A stretch of DNA of 5,935 nt from Conexibacter sp. (GTDB taxonomy: Bacteria; Actinomycetota; Thermoleophilia; Solirubrobacterales; Solirubrobacteraceae). Of the stretch, positions 1-5,461 are shown piece by piece. The stretch spans positions 1 to 5,935 of the forward strand of contig JAOPZP010000452.1 of NCBI GenBank assembly GCA_025964055.1. The letters run 5' to 3'. Below the pieces are notes generated by a model. That model had not been told where the DNA came from, searched no databases, and was given only the letters and a program-made list of their open reading frames with translations. Every line of letters starts with the position of its first letter. Position 1 is the first letter of the stretch. A program made the position numbers and the translations under genes.

Positions 1-1
1 G

Positions 2-160
2 CTGACGCTCGACCAGCTCGTCGGCGCCGACGCCGTCCTGACCTCGGGCGCCCTCCGCGGCCTGGAGCCCGTCGCCGCGATCGGCTCCATGCTCCTGGCC
101 CAGCACGACGACCGCCTGACGCCGCTCGTCGCGCACCTCAGCCCGGAGCAACGCCGGTAG
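2..160 (+). CDS. Class-IV aminotransferase / aminodeoxychorismate lyase-like protein, C-terminal fragment (5' end outside window)
   Basis: The frame is open from the left edge and ends at TAG 158-160, giving the last 52 residues of a longer protein. The segment ADAVLTSGALRGLEPVAAI matches the conserved C-terminal region of PLP fold-type IV enzymes (4-amino-4-deoxychorismate lyase PabC, branched-chain and D-amino acid aminotransferases). In that family, a pattern like 'aDEvFltsTlrGvvPV' lines the PLP phosphate pocket and is followed by a short tail. Here the usual acidic-aromatic pair is Ala-Val, a mild divergence. If it is a PabC-type enzyme, it would release pyruvate from aminodeoxychorismate to give p-aminobenzoate for folate synthesis. 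The catalytic lysine lies outside the window, so lyase and aminotransferase cannot be separated. The gene converges on the helicase gene with a 113-bp gap. Confidence 0.68.
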   Translation: MTLDQLVGADAVLTSGALRGLEPVAAIGSMLLAQHDDRLTPLVAHLSPEQRR

Positions 161-257
161 CCAAACCGCGAGCCGCCGCGGCACGGCCCACGCCCCTGCA
201 ACAACACACCCTCGGCTGCGGCCCGCCGGAACGGCACCGCGTGCGGCGACCGCGGCC

Positions 258-271
258 GCTGCGCCCGCAGC
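258..271 (-). terminator. Weak stem-loop just after the helicase stop codon
   Basis: A 5-bp stem, GCTGC/GCAGC, with a 4-nt loop starts two bases beyond the minus-strand TAG (276-274). There is no T-run on either strand, and short GC hairpins are common in this base composition. The surrounding 161-273 gap between the two convergent genes holds further overlapping GC-rich inverted repeats (for example CCGCG at 237-241 against CGCGG at 251-255), but no convincing intrinsic terminator. Confidence 0.2.
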
Positions 272-273
272 TC

Positions 274-2343
274 CTAGAACGCCGTCGCCAGCGCCAACGG
301 GAACACCGGTCCCGACCCCTTCTGGCGCAGCTGCCCGGCGACCATCGCGAGCGTCCATCCGCTGAAGCGGATGTCGTCGACCAGCAGGACCGGCTCGGAC
401 GGCACCACGCCGGCCACCGCAAACGAGCCGCGGACGTTGGCCACCTGCTGCACCGCGTTGGCCATCTCGCGCTGCGGCGGCCCGTCGGTCACCCGCTGCA
501 GCACCGGCGCGAACGGCAGGCCCAGCGCCGCCGCGAGGCGCTCCGCGAAGTCCGGCACCAGCGCGCCGCTGCGCAGCGACGGCATCGCCGTCACCCAGCC
601 GAGCCCGACGTTCCAGCTGCGCACCGCCTCGGCGGCCGCGGCGACCAGCTCGTCGTCGAAGCGCCCGGCCGCGCGCCCCGCCTGCACGAGCGGATCCCAG
701 CCGCCGTCGCCCAGGCGCGCCAGCGCACGACCCTCTTCAGCCCGCACATGCTCAGGGATCTTCTTCATGCGGCCCTCGGAATCCGGGGCCATCTTCTTGA
801 CCTCGAGCACCATCGGCCGCGAGCGCAGATGCAACGCCGCGTCGCGCACCAGCAGCGCGTCCAGCGGGCCGTCGAACCGCGGCCCCACGCACACCGAGCA
901 GCGGCCGCAGTCCTGGGGATCCGGGTCGTCGAGCTCCTCCTGCAGCGCCCGCATCAGGCAGCGCCCGTCGGTCCCGAACGCGGCCATCGCGGCCTGCTCG
1001 CGACGGCGCAGCTCGGTGATCCGGGCGTAGCGCTCGCCGTCGTAGGTCCACGACGTCCCCGCCTGGGCGATCCAGCGCGAGCCGTTGCGGTCCACCGCGC
1101 CTTCGACGTCGAGCACCTTCATCAGCCCCTCGATCCGCGAACGGCCGAGGTTGACCTGCGCCATCAGCTCCTGCGTCATCGCGCCGTCGTGGCCGACGGC
1201 CTCGAGGTGCTCCAGCACGCGATCGACGACCTCGCGGCGCGGGAACGCCTGCTCGATGACGAAGTCCTGGATGCGCCGGTCCTCGGCGCCGCGCAGCAGC
1301 ACGACCTCGGCGCGATCGATGCCGCGGCCGGCGCGGCCGACCTGCTGGTAGTAGGAGATGACCGAGCCCGGCGCCTGGTAGTGCACCACGAACCCGAGGT
1401 CCGGCTTGTCGTAGCCCATGCCCAGGGCGCTCGTCGCGACCACGGCCTTCAGCTCGTTGCGCAGCAGCCGGTCCTCCACGTCCACGCGCCGCTCGGTCTC
1501 CACCTCGCCGCTGTAGGCCTCGGCCGCGATGCCCTGCCCGGTCAGCCACGTGGCGACGAGGTCGGCGTCGCGCTTGGTGAGCGTGTAGACGATGCCGGAG
1601 CCGGGCAGCTCGGGCAGGCGCTGGGCCAGCCACGCGAGGCGGTCGGCCTGGGACGGAAGGTCCACGACCTCGAAGCGCAGGCTGGACCGGCCGAGCGCGC
1701 CGCGGTAGGTCCGCAGCTCCGCCGGCTCGCGGCCCTCCTGCAGCTGCTCGGAGACGTCGGCCACCACGCGGTCGTTCGCGGTCGCCGTCGTGCACAGCAC
1801 GCCCACGCCGTCGGGGAGCCGCTCGAGCATGTCGCCGATGCGGCGGTAGTCCGGCCGGAAGTCGTGGCCCCAGTCGCTGATGCAGTGCGCCTCGTCCACC
1901 ACCAGCAGCCCGACGCGCTCGGCGAACATCGGCAGCATCTGCTCGCGGAACTGCGGGTTGTTGAGCCGCTCGGGGCTGATCAGCAGCAGGTCCACCGAGT
2001 CGCTCTCCAGCAGGCTCGACACCTCGCTCCAGGCATCGCGGTTGGTGGAGTTGATGGTGTGGGCCCGCAGGCCGAGCTTGCGGGCCGCGTCGATCTGGTT
2101 GCGCATCAGCGCCAGCAGCGGGGAGACGATCAGCGTCGGGCCCGCACCGGCCTCGCGCAGCAGGGCCGTCGCCACGAAGTACACCGCGGACTTGCCCCAG
2201 CCGGTGCGCTGCACGCACAGGACGCGCGCGCGATCGTCGACGAGGTCGCGGATCGCGTCGAGCTGGTGCTCGCGGAACTGGGCGTCCGGTCCGGCCAGGG
2301 CGTGGAGGTGCTGTTCGGCGCGGGTGTCGATGGCGGTGCTCAT
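274..2343 (-). CDS. rqlH: RecQ-family ATP-dependent 3'-5' DNA helicase with C-terminal phosphoribosyltransferase-like domain (RqlH-like)
   Basis: Superfamily 2 DNA helicase of 689 residues. In order: a Q-motif region (FREHQ, 23-27); Walker A RTGWGKS (46-52, Lys51), with Trp where classical RecQ has Gly; motif Ia SPLLALMRNQ (74-83); DEAH box (150-153) followed by CISDWGHDFRPDY; motif III TTATAN (185-190); motif IV near IVYTLTKRDAD (251-261); motif V VVATSALGMGYDKPD (301-315); and motif VI QQVGRAGR (333-340). The RecQ zinc site is Cys462, Cys479, Cys482 and Cys485. RQC winged-helix and HRDC domains are not recognisable. Instead residues about 585-689 resemble ComF-type PRTases, with PPQREMANAVQQVANVRGSF (622-641) and a PRPP-loop-like LLVDDIRFSGWT (653-664). 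This architecture and length match Mycobacterium smegmatis RqlH as I recall it, described as an ATP-dependent 3'-5' translocase and duplex unwinder. The ATG at 2343 was chosen because GAGGGA lies 3 nt upstream. An in-frame GTG at 2403 is an alternative. Expected role: DNA repair or recombination. Confidence 0.93.
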   Translation of the reverse strand: MSTAIDTRAEQHLHALAGPDAQFREHQLDAIRDLVDDRARVLCVQRTGWGKSAVYFVATALLREAGAGPTLIVSPLLALMRNQIDAARKLGLRAHTINSTNRDAWSEVSSLLESDSVDLLLISPERLNNPQFREQMLPMFAERVGLLVVDEAHCISDWGHDFRPDYRRIGDMLERLPDGVGVLCTTATANDRVVADVSEQLQEGREPAELRTYRGALGRSSLRFEVVDLPSQADRLAWLAQRLPELPGSGIVYTLTKRDADLVATWLTGQGIAAEAYSGEVETERRVDVEDRLLRNELKAVVATSALGMGYDKPDLGFVVHYQAPGSVISYYQQVGRAGRGIDRAEVVLLRGAEDRRIQDFVIEQAFPRREVVDRVLEHLEAVGHDGAMTQELMAQVNLGRSRIEGLMKVLDVEGAVDRNGSRWIAQAGTSWTYDGERYARITELRRREQAAMAAFGTDGRCLMRALQEELDDPDPQDCGRCSVCVGPRFDGPLDALLVRDAALHLRSRPMVLEVKKMAPDSEGRMKKIPEHVRAEEGRALARLGDGGWDPLVQAGRAAGRFDDELVAAAAEAVRSWNVGLGWVTAMPSLRSGALVPDFAERLAAALGLPFAPVLQRVTDGPPQREMANAVQQVANVRGSFAVAGVVPSEPVLLVDDIRFSGWTLAMVAGQLRQKGSGPVFPLALATAF

Positions 2344-2405
2344 GTGTCCCTCGACGGTAGGGGACGGCGCGGGCGGCGGCGCGCGATCGCGCAGTCTCGG
2401 CACAT
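2340..2405 (-). CDS. Possible 21-codon upstream ORF (leader peptide) overlapping the helicase start
   Basis: On the minus strand, ATG 2405-2403 opens a frame encoding MCRDCAIARRRPRRPLPSRDT and stops at TGA 2342-2340. That stop overlaps the helicase ATG as ATGA, the usual geometry of translational coupling. The purine run GGAGGAG directly abuts this ATG, which is closer than a normal Shine-Dalgarno spacing and argues against efficient initiation. The predicted peptide has Cys at positions 2 and 5 and an Arg/Pro-rich stretch of the sort that slows ribosomes. It may be chance. If real, it would more likely be a regulatory leader than a functional protein. Confidence 0.22.
   Translation of the reverse strand: MCRDCAIARRRPRRPLPSRDT
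2347..2352 (-). promoter_or_regulatory. Ribosome binding site supporting the helicase ATG start
   Basis: On the minus strand GAGGGA is followed by CAC and then ATG (2343-2341), slightly close but workable spacing. A stronger purine run, GGAGGAG (2412-2406), lies 60 bp further upstream and could serve an in-frame GTG at 2403 or an out-of-frame ATG at 2405. The start assignment is therefore probable, not certain. Confidence 0.5.
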
Positions 2406-2435
2406 CTCCTCCGTGAAGTCGGCACACGCCGTGCG

Positions 2436-2457
2436 CGTCTCGTGACCTCACGAAACG
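2436..2457. promoter_or_regulatory. Imperfect 22-bp palindrome, candidate operator in the divergent spacer
   Basis: The core is TCGTGA-CC-TCACGA (2440-2453), a perfect 6-bp inverted repeat around a 2-bp centre. Outside it, CGT (2436-2438) pairs with ACG (2455-2457) across one mismatched position, so 9 of 10 arm positions are symmetric. It is less GC-rich than its surroundings. It lies about 80 bp upstream of the transporter start and about 95 bp upstream of the helicase ATG. On the minus strand it overlaps a TACGTT hexamer (2459-2454) that resembles a TAnnnT -10 element, as would be expected if a dimeric repressor controlled the helicase promoter. No regulator gene is visible in the window. 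It does not match the actinobacterial SOS box pattern (CGAAC-N4-GTTCG). Confidence 0.45.
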
Positions 2458-2517
2458 TACGCTCGCTCCGTTGACTCCAGACCCCACGCTTCGCCCGTTG
2501 CCGAACCGTCCCGCCTC

Positions 2518-2523
2518 TAGCGT
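2518..2523 (+). promoter_or_regulatory. Weak -10-like hexamer upstream of the transporter gene
   Basis: TAGCGT fits the TAnnnT pattern of actinobacterial -10 elements. Transcription would start near 2530-2531, leaving only about 5 nt before the ATG at 2536. That suits a gene with no visible Shine-Dalgarno sequence (the preceding bases are CCCCTCGATCAC). No good -35 element sits at the usual distance. A TTGACT at 2471-2476 resembles a -35 but has no TAnnnT partner 16-19 bp downstream. The call is tentative. Confidence 0.22.
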
Positions 2524-2535
2524 CCCCTCGATCAC

Positions 2536-3438
2536 ATGACCCCTGCCATGACCTCCGCGCCCGCGAAGGCGCCCCCGGCCTCCGCGCTGCTCGTCCTCGC
2601 GGCCGCCCTGACGACCGTCGCGCTCTGGGCCTCGGCCTTCGTCGGGATCCGCGCCGCGGGCCAGGACTTCTCGGCCGGCGCGCTGTCGCTCGCGCGCCTG
2701 CTCATGGGCAGCGCCGCGCTCGGCGCGCTGGTCCTGATCCGCCGCGAGCCGCTCCCGCCGCGCGCGGACGCCCCGCGCCTGATCCTCTGCGGCGTCCTCT
2801 GGTTCGGGATCTACAACGTGGCGCTCAACGAGGCTGAGCGCCACGTCGACGCGGGCACGGCCGCGATGCTCGTCAACGTCGGCCCCGTGCTCATCGCCGT
2901 GCTGGCCGGCGTGCTCCTCAAGGAGGGCTTCCCGCGCACGCTGCTGGCCGGCTGCGCCGTCGCGTTCGCGGGCGCGGTGCTGATCGGCATCGCGACGTCC
3001 GACGGCGGCCTGGCGGCCAGCGGCGGCGCGGCGCTCTGCCTCGTCGCGGCGATCACCTACGCGGGCGGCGTGGTGGCGCAGAAGCCGCTGCTGAGCCGCA
3101 GCTCGCCGCTGGCCATCACCTGGCTGGCGTGCGTCATCGGCGCGGTGTGCTGCCTGCCGTTCGGCCCCCAGCTCGCGGGCGAGATCGGCGACGCCGGCGG
3201 CGAGGCGATCGGCTGGACGATCTACCTCGGCCTGTTCCCGACCGCCATCGCGTTCACGCTCTGGGCCTACGCGTTGACGCACACGACCGCCGGGCGGATG
3301 GGTGCGACGACCTACCTGGTACCGCCGCTGGCGACGCTGATGGGCTGGGCCTACTTCGGCGAGACGCCGCCGGTCCTGGCGCTGGCCGGCGGGGCGCTGT
3401 GCCTCGGCGGCGCCGCGCTGGCGCGCCGGGGACGCTGA
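2536..3438 (+). CDS. EamA/DMT-family ten-helix membrane transporter
   Basis: This is a 300-residue inner-membrane protein with ten predicted hydrophobic helices, at roughly 17-39, 47-68, 80-98, 107-127, 134-152, 162-182, 192-210, 224-244, 254-275 and 279-297. The two-times-five arrangement and length are typical of drug/metabolite transporters with paired EamA domains. Family-like signatures are WASAFVGIR (31-39) after a helix start, NVGPVLIAVLAG (114-125) in helix 4 and its second-half counterpart LVPPLATLMGWAYFGE (261-276). Members usually export amino acids, metabolites or drugs, but substrate cannot be read from sequence. Two nearby ATG codons (2536 and 2548) could start the protein, and neither has a recognisable Shine-Dalgarno. 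The first is used here. The gene is only 17 bp upstream of the PhzF gene and is probably the first gene of a three-gene operon. The C-terminus ends in RRGR, consistent with a cytoplasmic end. Confidence 0.92.
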   Translation: MTPAMTSAPAKAPPASALLVLAAALTTVALWASAFVGIRAAGQDFSAGALSLARLLMGSAALGALVLIRREPLPPRADAPRLILCGVLWFGIYNVALNEAERHVDAGTAAMLVNVGPVLIAVLAGVLLKEGFPRTLLAGCAVAFAGAVLIGIATSDGGLAASGGAALCLVAAITYAGGVVAQKPLLSRSSPLAITWLACVIGAVCCLPFGPQLAGEIGDAGGEAIGWTIYLGLFPTAIAFTLWAYALTHTTAGRMGATTYLVPPLATLMGWAYFGETPPVLALAGGALCLGGAALARRGR

Positions 3439-3455
3439 CCGTAGGTTTCCCGACC

Positions 3456-4310
3456 ATGAGCCCGGAGCCCGAGATCCTGCGCCTCGCCGCGTTCACCGAC
3501 GTCCCGGAGGGCGGCAACCCCGCCGGGGTCGTGCTCGACGCGTCGATGCTCGACGCGGCGGCCATGCAGGCGATCGCGGCCGGCGTCGGCTACTCCGAGA
3601 CCGCGTTCCTCACCGGTGGGACCGGCGGCGCCTACGACGTGCGCTACTTCAGCCCGGCGGCCGAAGTGCCGTTCTGCGGCCACGCGACGATTGCCACGGC
3701 GGTCGCGCTGGCCCAGCGCGACGGCGCCGGCGACGTGGTGCTGCGCACGCAGGCCGGCCCGGTGGCCGTGCGCACCGCCACCGACGCGAGCGGCGCGACG
3801 ACCGCCACGCTGACCTCCGTGCACCCGGACGTCCTCGCGATCGACGACGCCGACGTCGACGTCGCGCTGGCCGCCCTGCGCTGGACCCGCGACGACCTCG
3901 ACCCCGCGCTGCCACCGCGCATCGCCTACGCGGGCGCCCGGCACCTCGTGCTCGCCGCGGCCACCCGCGAGCGGCTTGCGGAGTTGGACTATGACTTCGC
4001 TGCGCTCGAGACCTACATGTCGGCGCGCGACCTCACGACGGTCGACCTCGTCTGGCGCGAGGACGCCACCACCTTCCACGCCCGCAACCCGTTCCCGGTC
4101 GGCGGCGTCGTCGAGGACCCCGCCACCGGGGCGGCGGCCGCCGCGTTCGGGGCCTACCTGCGCGAGCTCGGGGCGGTGCAGCCGCCGGTGCGGATCACCG
4201 TCCACCAGGGCGACGACATGGGCCGTCCCAGCCGCCTCCTCGTCGACCTCGACCCCGGCCAGGCTGCCGTCCAGGTCACCGGCGGCGCGGTCCGGATCGC
4301 GCAGGCATGA
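3456..4310 (+). CDS. PhzF-family isomerase/epimerase
   Basis: A 284-residue protein of the PhzF/diaminopimelate-epimerase-like fold, close to the usual length of about 260-300. Visible family motifs are GNPAGVVL (20-27), SETAFL (47-52) with the expected catalytic Glu48, FSPAAEVPFCGHAT (65-78) with His76, and VVEDPATGAAAAAFGAYL (218-235) with Asp221, then QGDDMGRPSR (251-260). Many members have Ser where this protein has Ala226 after DPATG. Family members catalyse cofactor-independent proton-shift isomerisations, such as PhzF acting on trans-2,3-dihydro-3-hydroxyanthranilate in phenazine synthesis, but most stand-alone homologues have unknown substrates. No other phenazine genes are present, so phenazine synthesis is not implied. 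The ATG at 3456 is used because family similarity begins a few residues later. A weak TAGG lies about 10 nt upstream. The stop codon overlaps the next start (ATGA, 4307-4310). Confidence 0.92.
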   Translation: MSPEPEILRLAAFTDVPEGGNPAGVVLDASMLDAAAMQAIAAGVGYSETAFLTGGTGGAYDVRYFSPAAEVPFCGHATIATAVALAQRDGAGDVVLRTQAGPVAVRTATDASGATTATLTSVHPDVLAIDDADVDVALAALRWTRDDLDPALPPRIAYAGARHLVLAAATRERLAELDYDFAALETYMSARDLTTVDLVWREDATTFHARNPFPVGGVVEDPATGAAAAAFGAYLRELGAVQPPVRITVHQGDDMGRPSRLLVDLDPGQAAVQVTGGAVRIAQA

Positions 4311-4987
4311 GCGGCGTGGAGGAGATCGCCGCCGGCCTCTGGCGCTGGACCGCTCGCCATCCCGACTGGCACCCGAGCGGGTTCGGCGCCGAGGTCGCGA
4401 GCTTCGCGCTGACCGCCGGCGACGCGCTGCTCCTGCTCGACCCGCTCCTGCCCGACGACCATCGCCGCGACGCCGTGCAGGAACGTCTCGATGGCCTCGC
4501 CGCCGGCGCCCGCGCGGTCCACGTGCTCATCACGATCCCGTACCACGTGCGCTCCGCGGAGGTTCTCGCCGAGCGCTACGACGGCCGCATCTGGGGACCG
4601 CCCAAGACCACCGACAAGCTCGACGACGCCGGGCGCTTCACGCCGATGGGCCCGGACACCGAGCCGGGGCCCGCCGGCGTGCAGGCCTTCGCCATCGGCC
4701 GCCCGCAGCGCACCGAGCGCCCGCTGTGGATCCCGTCTCACCAGGCGATCGCCTTCGGCGACGCGATCGTCACGACGCCCGATGGCGAGCTGCGCCTCTG
4801 GGCGCAGGAGCCGGTCGACGACCGGCGCACCGCCTTCTACCGCGACCGCTTCGTCCCGACCCTCGCACCCCTGCGCGGCCTCCCAGCGCAGCGCATCCTC
4901 AGCACCCACGGCGCGCCGATCCTCACCGACGGCGCCGCCGCGCTCGCCACCGCGCTGGGCACCGCGCCGTGGCACCACCGCGGCTGA
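4307..4987 (+). CDS. Metallo-beta-lactamase-fold protein with degenerate metal-binding motif
   Basis: A 226-residue cytoplasmic protein with no signal peptide. The arrangement follows an MBL fold: a beta-rich N-terminus (IAAGLWRW, 7-14), ALLLLDPLLPDD (40-51) where the family has its 'lvDtg' strand, a strand VHVLIT (71-76) leading to the metal-loop position, FGDAIV (150-155) with Asp152 at the position of the usual bridging Asp, and STHGAPIL (199-206) with His201 as the terminal His. The canonical HxHxDH loop reads TIPYHVRSAE (76-85), so only one of the usual metal ligands (His80) is plainly retained. It therefore probably binds one metal, a different set of ligands, or none, and may not be a hydrolase. 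It is translationally coupled to the PhzF gene by the 4-bp ATGA overlap and is last in the operon before the hairpin at 5044. The family call rests on overall pattern and is moderately secure. Confidence 0.72.
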   Translation: MSGVEEIAAGLWRWTARHPDWHPSGFGAEVASFALTAGDALLLLDPLLPDDHRRDAVQERLDGLAAGARAVHVLITIPYHVRSAEVLAERYDGRIWGPPKTTDKLDDAGRFTPMGPDTEPGPAGVQAFAIGRPQRTERPLWIPSHQAIAFGDAIVTTPDGELRLWAQEPVDDRRTAFYRDRFVPTLAPLRGLPAQRILSTHGAPILTDGAAALATALGTAPWHHRG

Positions 4988-5043
4988 GCGGGACCGAACG
5001 GCCCGCGACGGGCGCAGCTGCGACCGAGTGCCCCGACAACGAC

Positions 5044-5069
5044 CGAAGGCCCGCTCTCGCGGGCCTTCG
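5044..5069. terminator. Strong hairpin between convergent units, likely bidirectional terminator
   Basis: A perfect 11-bp stem (CGAAGGCCCGC / GCGGGCCTTCG) surrounds a TCTC loop. It lies 57 bp after the MBL-like stop codon and 30 bp beyond the 3' end of the minus-strand tRNA, the right place to end both transcripts. Neither side has a proper T-run (GTGCGGTTCGG on the plus side, GTCGTTGTC on the minus side), which is common for GC-rich actinobacterial terminators. Confidence 0.75.
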
Positions 5070-5099
5070 TGCGGTTCGGGTCTTCTGGGTGCTGCGGCA

Positions 5100-5173
5100 T
5101 CGGGGCGCCCGGATTCGAACCGGGGACCTCGCCGACCCGAACGGCGCGCGCTACCAGGCTGCGCCACGCCCCG
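5100..5173 (-). tRNA. tRNA-Pro (anticodon CGG)
   Basis: The reverse complement folds into a full 74-nt cloverleaf: acceptor CGGGGCG/CGCCCCG (5173-5167 with 5107-5101), TG at positions 8-9, D arm GCGC-AGCCTGGTA-GCGC, anticodon stem CGCCG/CGGCG around loop TTCGGGT, variable AGGTC, and T arm CCCGG-TTCGAAT-CCGGG, with discriminator A at 5100. The anticodon is CGG (complement of 5137-5139), reading the proline codon CCG, which is heavily used in such a genome. The 3' CCA is not encoded (TGC follows the discriminator), so it must be added after transcription. All stems pair fully. Its 5' end is 15 nt downstream of the stop of the minus-strand hypothetical gene, so it may be cotranscribed with that gene or have a promoter inside its 3' end. 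Confidence 0.97.
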
Positions 5174-5188
5174 AGGTACGAGCGAAGT

Positions 5189-5461
5189 CTACTCGGCCGA
5201 GCCCGCCACGGCCTTGTAGTACCGGACCGCGAGGCCGGTCACGAGCGTCTGGAAGGCCGAGTCGAGGGTCGCGCCCTGCCGCAGCGCCCACTCGGCGAGG
5301 CCGTCGTCCTCGATCGCCTGGGCCTCGGCGATCACGTCGTCGCACAGCTCCGGGTGGCGATCGGCGAAGTACGCCCCGATCGAGTAGAGCCCCGTGTCGG
5401 TCAGCGACGCGAGCAGCTCGCCGGGACCGGCCGGGTCGGTCCCCGCCGGGTCGTCGGTCAC
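5189..5461 (-). CDS. Hypothetical protein, 90 residues, small and mainly helical
   Basis: I do not recognise a family. The start is GTG (5461-5459), which overlaps the TGA of the upstream minus-strand gene as GTGA, suggesting translational coupling. The stop is TAG (5191-5189). The first 14 residues are Asp/Pro/Gly-rich and probably disordered. The rest (15-86) alternates hydrophobic and charged residues in a pattern consistent with three to four helices, including GELLASLTDTGLYSIGAYFA (14-33), CDDVIAEAQAIEDDG (40-54), and DSAFQTLVTGLAVRYYKAV (67-85). There is one Cys (40), no membrane segment and no signal peptide. The overall charge is acidic. The coding call is supported by the overlap, the sensible amino-acid composition and third-position GC bias. 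Confidence 0.7.
   Translation of the reverse strand: MTDDPAGTDPAGPGELLASLTDTGLYSIGAYFADRHPELCDDVIAEAQAIEDDGLAEWALRQGATLDSAFQTLVTGLAVRYYKAVAGSAE

Noticed and set aside
2381..2392. Perfect 12-bp palindrome GCGCGATCGCGC in the helicase leader
   Set aside because: Such G/C-only palindromes around GATC are expected by chance in DNA of this composition, and there is no promoter context or repeat copy to support function.
241..2445. Very long open frame on the plus strand (734 codons) antisense to the helicase
   Set aside because: It is a GC-rich shadow: its translation is Arg/His/Ala-rich with no recognisable motifs, while the opposite strand has all RecQ helicase motifs in frame.
2436..2457. SOS (LexA) box upstream of the helicase
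   Set aside because: The palindrome does not fit CGAAC-N4-GTTCG, and no other site in the spacer does.
2344..3282. Open minus-strand frame extending the helicase N-terminally by over 300 codons across the transporter gene
   Set aside because: The extension is low-complexity Arg/Ala/Glu-rich, antisense to a clear ten-helix transporter, and unneeded: the helicase family starts near the ATG at 2343 with its own ribosome binding site.
3129..3455. Upstream extension of the PhzF frame into the transporter gene
   Set aside because: The first 109 residues overlap the transporter in another frame, are Arg/Ala-rich, and precede the conserved PhzF start. ATG 3456 gives the normal family length.
3438..4310. 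Phenazine biosynthesis locus
   Set aside because: Only a PhzF-family protein is present. No PhzA/B, D, E or G homologues are visible, and stand-alone PhzF proteins are widespread.
4154..5167. 337-codon minus-strand frame through the MBL-like gene and the tRNA
   Set aside because: It runs antisense to a coding gene and straight through the tRNA, with shadow-like Arg/Ala/Gly composition.
5100..5173. tRNA gene as an integration (attachment) site
   Set aside because: No integrase, direct repeat of the tRNA 3' end, or mobile gene is seen in the window.
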